Positions 40,790 to 43,045 of a DNA stretch of 43,045 nucleotides are shown piece by piece. Numbering within the stretch: the stretch's first letter is position 1; the number at the start of each line of letters is the position of its first letter. The translations under genes were made by a program, and so were the position numbers. The DNA is from Ectothiorhodospiraceae bacterium (GTDB lineage: Bacteria > Bacteroidota > Ignavibacteria > SZUA-365 > GCA-2699105): positions 1-43,045 of the forward strand of contig PABJ01000003.1 in assembly GCA_002699105.1 (NCBI GenBank), given 5' to 3'. The notes beneath the pieces were generated by a model, which made no database searches, was not told the origin of the DNA, and saw only the letters and a list, made by a program, of their open reading frames with translations.

Positions 40790-41446
40790 TTAGTTCAGGC
40801 GGAAACGGATCGGGATAGCGACCTTCACGTTCACCGGCTTTCCGCGCTGCATACCAGGCTTAAAGTTGTTCTTCATGACAGCTTCAACTGCAGCTTCATC
40901 GCAGCCGCCGCCGATACCTTTCGCAACTTCGGCGCGTGTGACCTTACCGGTCTTATCCACATAAGCGATCACAACGACGGTGCCTTCGATTCCTGCACGC
41001 TTCGCAAGCTCTGGATACACCACATCGTCCTGAATTGCCTTCAAACCGCCGACGATTTCTGGCGGATCTTCCACGACCTCGAAGAAGATTTCTTCTTCTT
41101 CCTCAGGCGGTTTTTCCATTGCAGGCGGTTCTTTCGGCGCGGAGACTTCTTCGGTGAGATCGAACTCACTCGAAATATCTATATCCTCCAGTGCATCATC
41201 CGACGGTGCCTCAATGGGAATCGGCGGACGGGGCGGTGGAGGAGGACGGTTTTCCTGCCTCGTATTCTCGATATCCTCGATCTTCACTATTTCTTCGTCT
41301 GCCTTAATTTCGAGCTGTTCCTGCTCGAAATCGGGAAAGAACTTGAACGCTCCTACAAGAAGAAGCAGCGAAAGCGCAAGGGAAACCTCGAAATAGAACC
41401 GGGATTTTCCTTTAATGTCTGCTTTTTTTGTTTTTTCGATAGCCAT
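40790..41446 (-). CDS. tonB: Energy transducer TonB (paralogue)
   Basis: The protein has 218 residues. The layout is the same as the 37512 protein: KTKKADIKGKSRFYFEVSL, a membrane helix (about 23-38), a proline-rich spacer (NRPPPPPRPPIPIEAP), an acidic linker (PPEEEEEIFFE) and a TonB C-terminal domain (PPEIVGGLKAIQDDVVYPELAKRAGIEGTVVVIAYVDKTGKV ... IPIRFRLN). The two genes are 2.6 kb apart on the same strand, so they may serve different receptors or complexes. Confidence 0.92.
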   Translation of the reverse strand: MAIEKTKKADIKGKSRFYFEVSLALSLLLLVGAFKFFPDFEQEQLEIKADEEIVKIEDIENTRQENRPPPPPRPPIPIEAPSDDALEDIDISSEFDLTEEVSAPKEPPAMEKPPEEEEEIFFEVVEDPPEIVGGLKAIQDDVVYPELAKRAGIEGTVVVIAYVDKTGKVTRAEVAKGIGGGCDEAAVEAVMKNNFKPGMQRGKPVNVKVAIPIRFRLN

Positions 41447-41595
41447 GTATTTCTCCGAATTGAAACCTATTCAATATAGCCATTCGCACATACTTCTCAA
41501 ATTAAACGCCCGCAACGCAAGCATGTTTCCCGCAGAAATACTGCGAATATCGAGAATTTGTTTTTAGAGTAACACTGACGTAATTTTGGAGTCTT

Positions 41596-41679
41596 GCCTG
41601 GATGGCGGAATAGGCAGACGCGCTACATTCAGGATGTAGTGTCCGAAAGGGCGTGCAGGTTCGACTCCTGTTCCAGGCA
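41596..41679 (+). tRNA. tRNA-Leu (anticodon CAG)
   Basis: It is 84 bases. The acceptor arms GCCTGGA / TCCAGGC pair, the anticodon arm is CTACA-TTCAGGA-TGTAG, and a long variable arm (TGTCCGAAAGGGCG) and T arm GCAGGTTCGACTCCTGT follow. The class II variable arm fits leucine. CCA is not encoded. Confidence 0.95.
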
Positions 41680-41686
41680 CATCAGC

Positions 41687-41714
41687 AAAGAGACATCGAT
41701 CACGGTGTCTCTTT
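41687..41714. terminator. Hairpin terminator downstream of tRNA-Leu
   Basis: AAAGAGACA / TGTCTCTTT is a perfect 9-bp stem with a 10-base loop and a TTTCG tail on +. It overlaps the stop codon of the convergent methyltransferase gene and may serve both. Confidence 0.6.
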
Positions 41715-42464
41715 CGTGTTATTGGCCCTGGATCCAACGACGAGAAGGTGTCCCATCCACTTCCTTCCACCTTGGCGTAGGTAGACGTCCATCTCGTGCT
41801 TGAATGCCTTCGCCAGCGCTTTTTGATGCTTCATTCCCTCGTATCCCGAGTTCGCAAGGCCTTTCATGTCTTCGCTGAATTGCTTATAGAAGGGCTCCAA
41901 CTGCTTTGATAGATTCCCAGTATCGATCTCAGTAAATCCGCCTTGCTCAAGCATCTTCCGCCATGCCTCGACATTCATGATGTTTGCATCGTCAATCTCC
42001 CACACGTCCTTGACGAACGTTGGGACGCCCTCGCCCAGCCAGGATGGCTCCATGATGATGAGGGTACCGGATTCGTTGAGGAATTCGAAAATCGCGCCCA
42101 GCGTGCTTGCTGTTTGCTGTGTCAGCATGCAGTCGGAAACAACGTAGTCGTACCCTGCTCCCACCATCCTGAATTTGTTCGGATCGGCGACTTTGAAATT
42201 GACACGCTTCCCGTAGCCAAGAGCATCCGCAGCAAACTTGCCGTAGAGAATTCCTTCGGTGTCCTCATCGATCCCGAGGATGGTTCCCTCGAAATCCTTC
42301 GCGAGCCGCAGCGGTGCTTCGCCATGGCGGCTGCCGATGTAGAGCAGGGACTTGTCTTCGGTGTTCGTGAATTCCAGGCCGAGGAGATCGAAGGCACGCC
42401 GGACACCTTTCGCACCGGCCGGGGTGTAGGAAAACGGGTACAGGTCTTTGATGTTTTGGGTCAT
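41700..42464 (-). CDS. Class I SAM-dependent methyltransferase
   Basis: The protein has 254 residues from ATG 42464 (MTQNIKDLYPF), one base after the ftsX stop (TGATATG); the listed start is six codons longer and overlaps ftsX. The SAM-binding region contains SLLYIGSRHGEAPLRLAKDF and ILGIDEDTEG, then YDYVVSDCMLTQQ and GTLIIMEPSW. This matches a Rossmann-type methyltransferase, but the usual GxGxG is GSRHG. Substrate unknown. It is coupled to ftsX only by position. Confidence 0.8.
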   Translation of the reverse strand: MTQNIKDLYPFSYTPAGAKGVRRAFDLLGLEFTNTEDKSLLYIGSRHGEAPLRLAKDFEGTILGIDEDTEGILYGKFAADALGYGKRVNFKVADPNKFRMVGAGYDYVVSDCMLTQQTASTLGAIFEFLNESGTLIIMEPSWLGEGVPTFVKDVWEIDDANIMNVEAWRKMLEQGGFTEIDTGNLSKQLEPFYKQFSEDMKGLANSGYEGMKHQKALAKAFKHEMDVYLRQGGRKWMGHLLVVGSRANNTKETP

Positions 42465-42465
42465 A

Positions 42466-43045
42466 TCAGGTACCGGCAACAACTGTTTCTTTCAAGAAAT
42501 GGCCGACTGAGAATATGCTTCCAAGCAGGCCGAGTACGCACCCCATGCCGGTAAGGAATACGTAAAATGTGAAGTCGAGACTTATGTGAACAAGCAGATC
42601 GTCGGATAGGGGCTGGATGAACATCACGAAGGCAATACCGATCAAGATAGATGCGAACACGCCGCCGATCAGCCCGTGAAAAAGGCCCTCTAAAAGGAAC
42701 GGCAGCCGTATGAACATGGAGGTTGCCCCCACTAGCTTCATGGTACGAATAAGCTCTCTCTTAGCGTAAATAGTGAGTTTGATCGTATTGGCGACCAGAA
42801 TAATAGCCGAAATAGACAGCACAATACCAATGAACAACGTTGCGAATTGAAATGCTTTCGCGCGGCGGTCGATGAGACTAAGGAACTGTTTTCGGTACAC
42901 CACATCGTCGACTGTCCATATTTGTTTTGCACGTTTGGCGATCACTTCTACGCTATCGGCATTGCTGTGGGCCTCCATCTTATTATCTTTCATTGAAGGA
43001 TTTACAGCTATGATAATCATGACCCTGGTACAAACGCACCTTACG
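42466..43045 (-). CDS. ftsX: Cell division permease FtsX, C-terminal part (cut by window edge)
   Basis: The frame is open to the right edge. About 193 residues are visible, so the N-terminal part is missing. The typical FtsX core is present: VEVIAKRAKQIWTVDDVVYRKQFLS, then four-TM permease sequence with FIGIVLSISAIILVANTIKLTIYAKRELIRTMKLVGATSMFIRLPFLLEGLFHGLIGG and C-terminal helices (GCVLGLLGSIFSV). FtsX with FtsE controls cell-wall hydrolases at the septum. Confidence 0.93.
   Translation of the reverse strand, partial: VRCVCTRVMIIIAVNPSMKDNKMEAHSNADSVEVIAKRAKQIWTVDDVVYRKQFLSLIDRRAKAFQFATLFIGIVLSISAIILVANTIKLTIYAKRELIRTMKLVGATSMFIRLPFLLEGLFHGLIGGVFASILIGIAFVMFIQPLSDDLLVHISLDFTFYVFLTGMGCVLGLLGSIFSVGHFLKETVVAGT

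Overview
The window looks like a chromosomal segment of a Gram-negative bacterium of the Bacteroidota/Chlorobiota side of the FCB group. A Kapabacteria- or Ignavibacteria-like lineage is my inference; no rRNA or marker tree is available here. The evidence is at least nine proteins with a signal peptide and a C-terminal type IX secretion (T9SS) type A sorting domain (YPNPFNP-type motif, then WDG..D..G...P.G.Y.Y and a short basic end). A SusC-style TonB-dependent receptor with an N-terminal carboxypeptidase-regulatory domain, two energy-transducer TonB genes and several lipoproteins also fit. Ribosome binding sites are recognisable (AAGGAG, AGGTGAG), and stop codons are the standard three.

Layout. 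1-1030 (+): a small operon of membrane proteins, including a tandem duplicate whose first copy is cut by the window edge. 1213-26986 (-): about 26 kb of exported-protein genes on one strand. These are an Asp-box beta-propeller, a protein with five Ig-like repeats, and a propeller with about 15 repeats of about 40 residues. They are followed by a family of cohesin-like/dockerin-like T9SS cargo proteins (9089-20310), a duplicated beta-helix-like protein (20348-23545) and a TonB-dependent receptor (24251-26986). Long intergenic stretches hold a 9-bp minisatellite, a 34-bp tandem duplication and three copies of an unrecognised conserved RNA-like motif. 28050-28958 (-) is a DUF72 protein. 29058-30609 (+) is a sugar transferase plus two small membrane or anchored proteins. 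30615-33986 (-) is a four-gene operon, with 4-nt overlaps, of secreted or membrane paralogues of unknown function; a fifth member lies at 35449-36324. 34069-35452 (+) carries acylphosphatase, IspF and a DedA protein. 36498-37331 (+) is a lipoprotein endonuclease. 37389-41446 holds tRNA-Val, two TonB genes, Ssb, an NHL-repeat protein and two related lipoproteins, all on the minus strand. 41596-43045 holds tRNA-Leu, a methyltransferase and the end of FtsX.

How the genes may work together. The centre of the window encodes a set of exported modular proteins. Three large paralogues (9927, 14140, 18007) share one architecture: a new N-terminal beta domain, a choice-of-anchor domain, a cohesin-like domain, a dockerin-like calcium-binding pair, a second cohesin-like module and a T9SS sorting domain. 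Shorter relatives encode only subsets of these modules. Cohesin-like and dockerin-like modules in the same and neighbouring chains, with no recognisable catalytic domain, suggest a self-assembling cell-surface structure rather than a cellulosome. This is the most interesting candidate system in the window, and the assembly role is inference.
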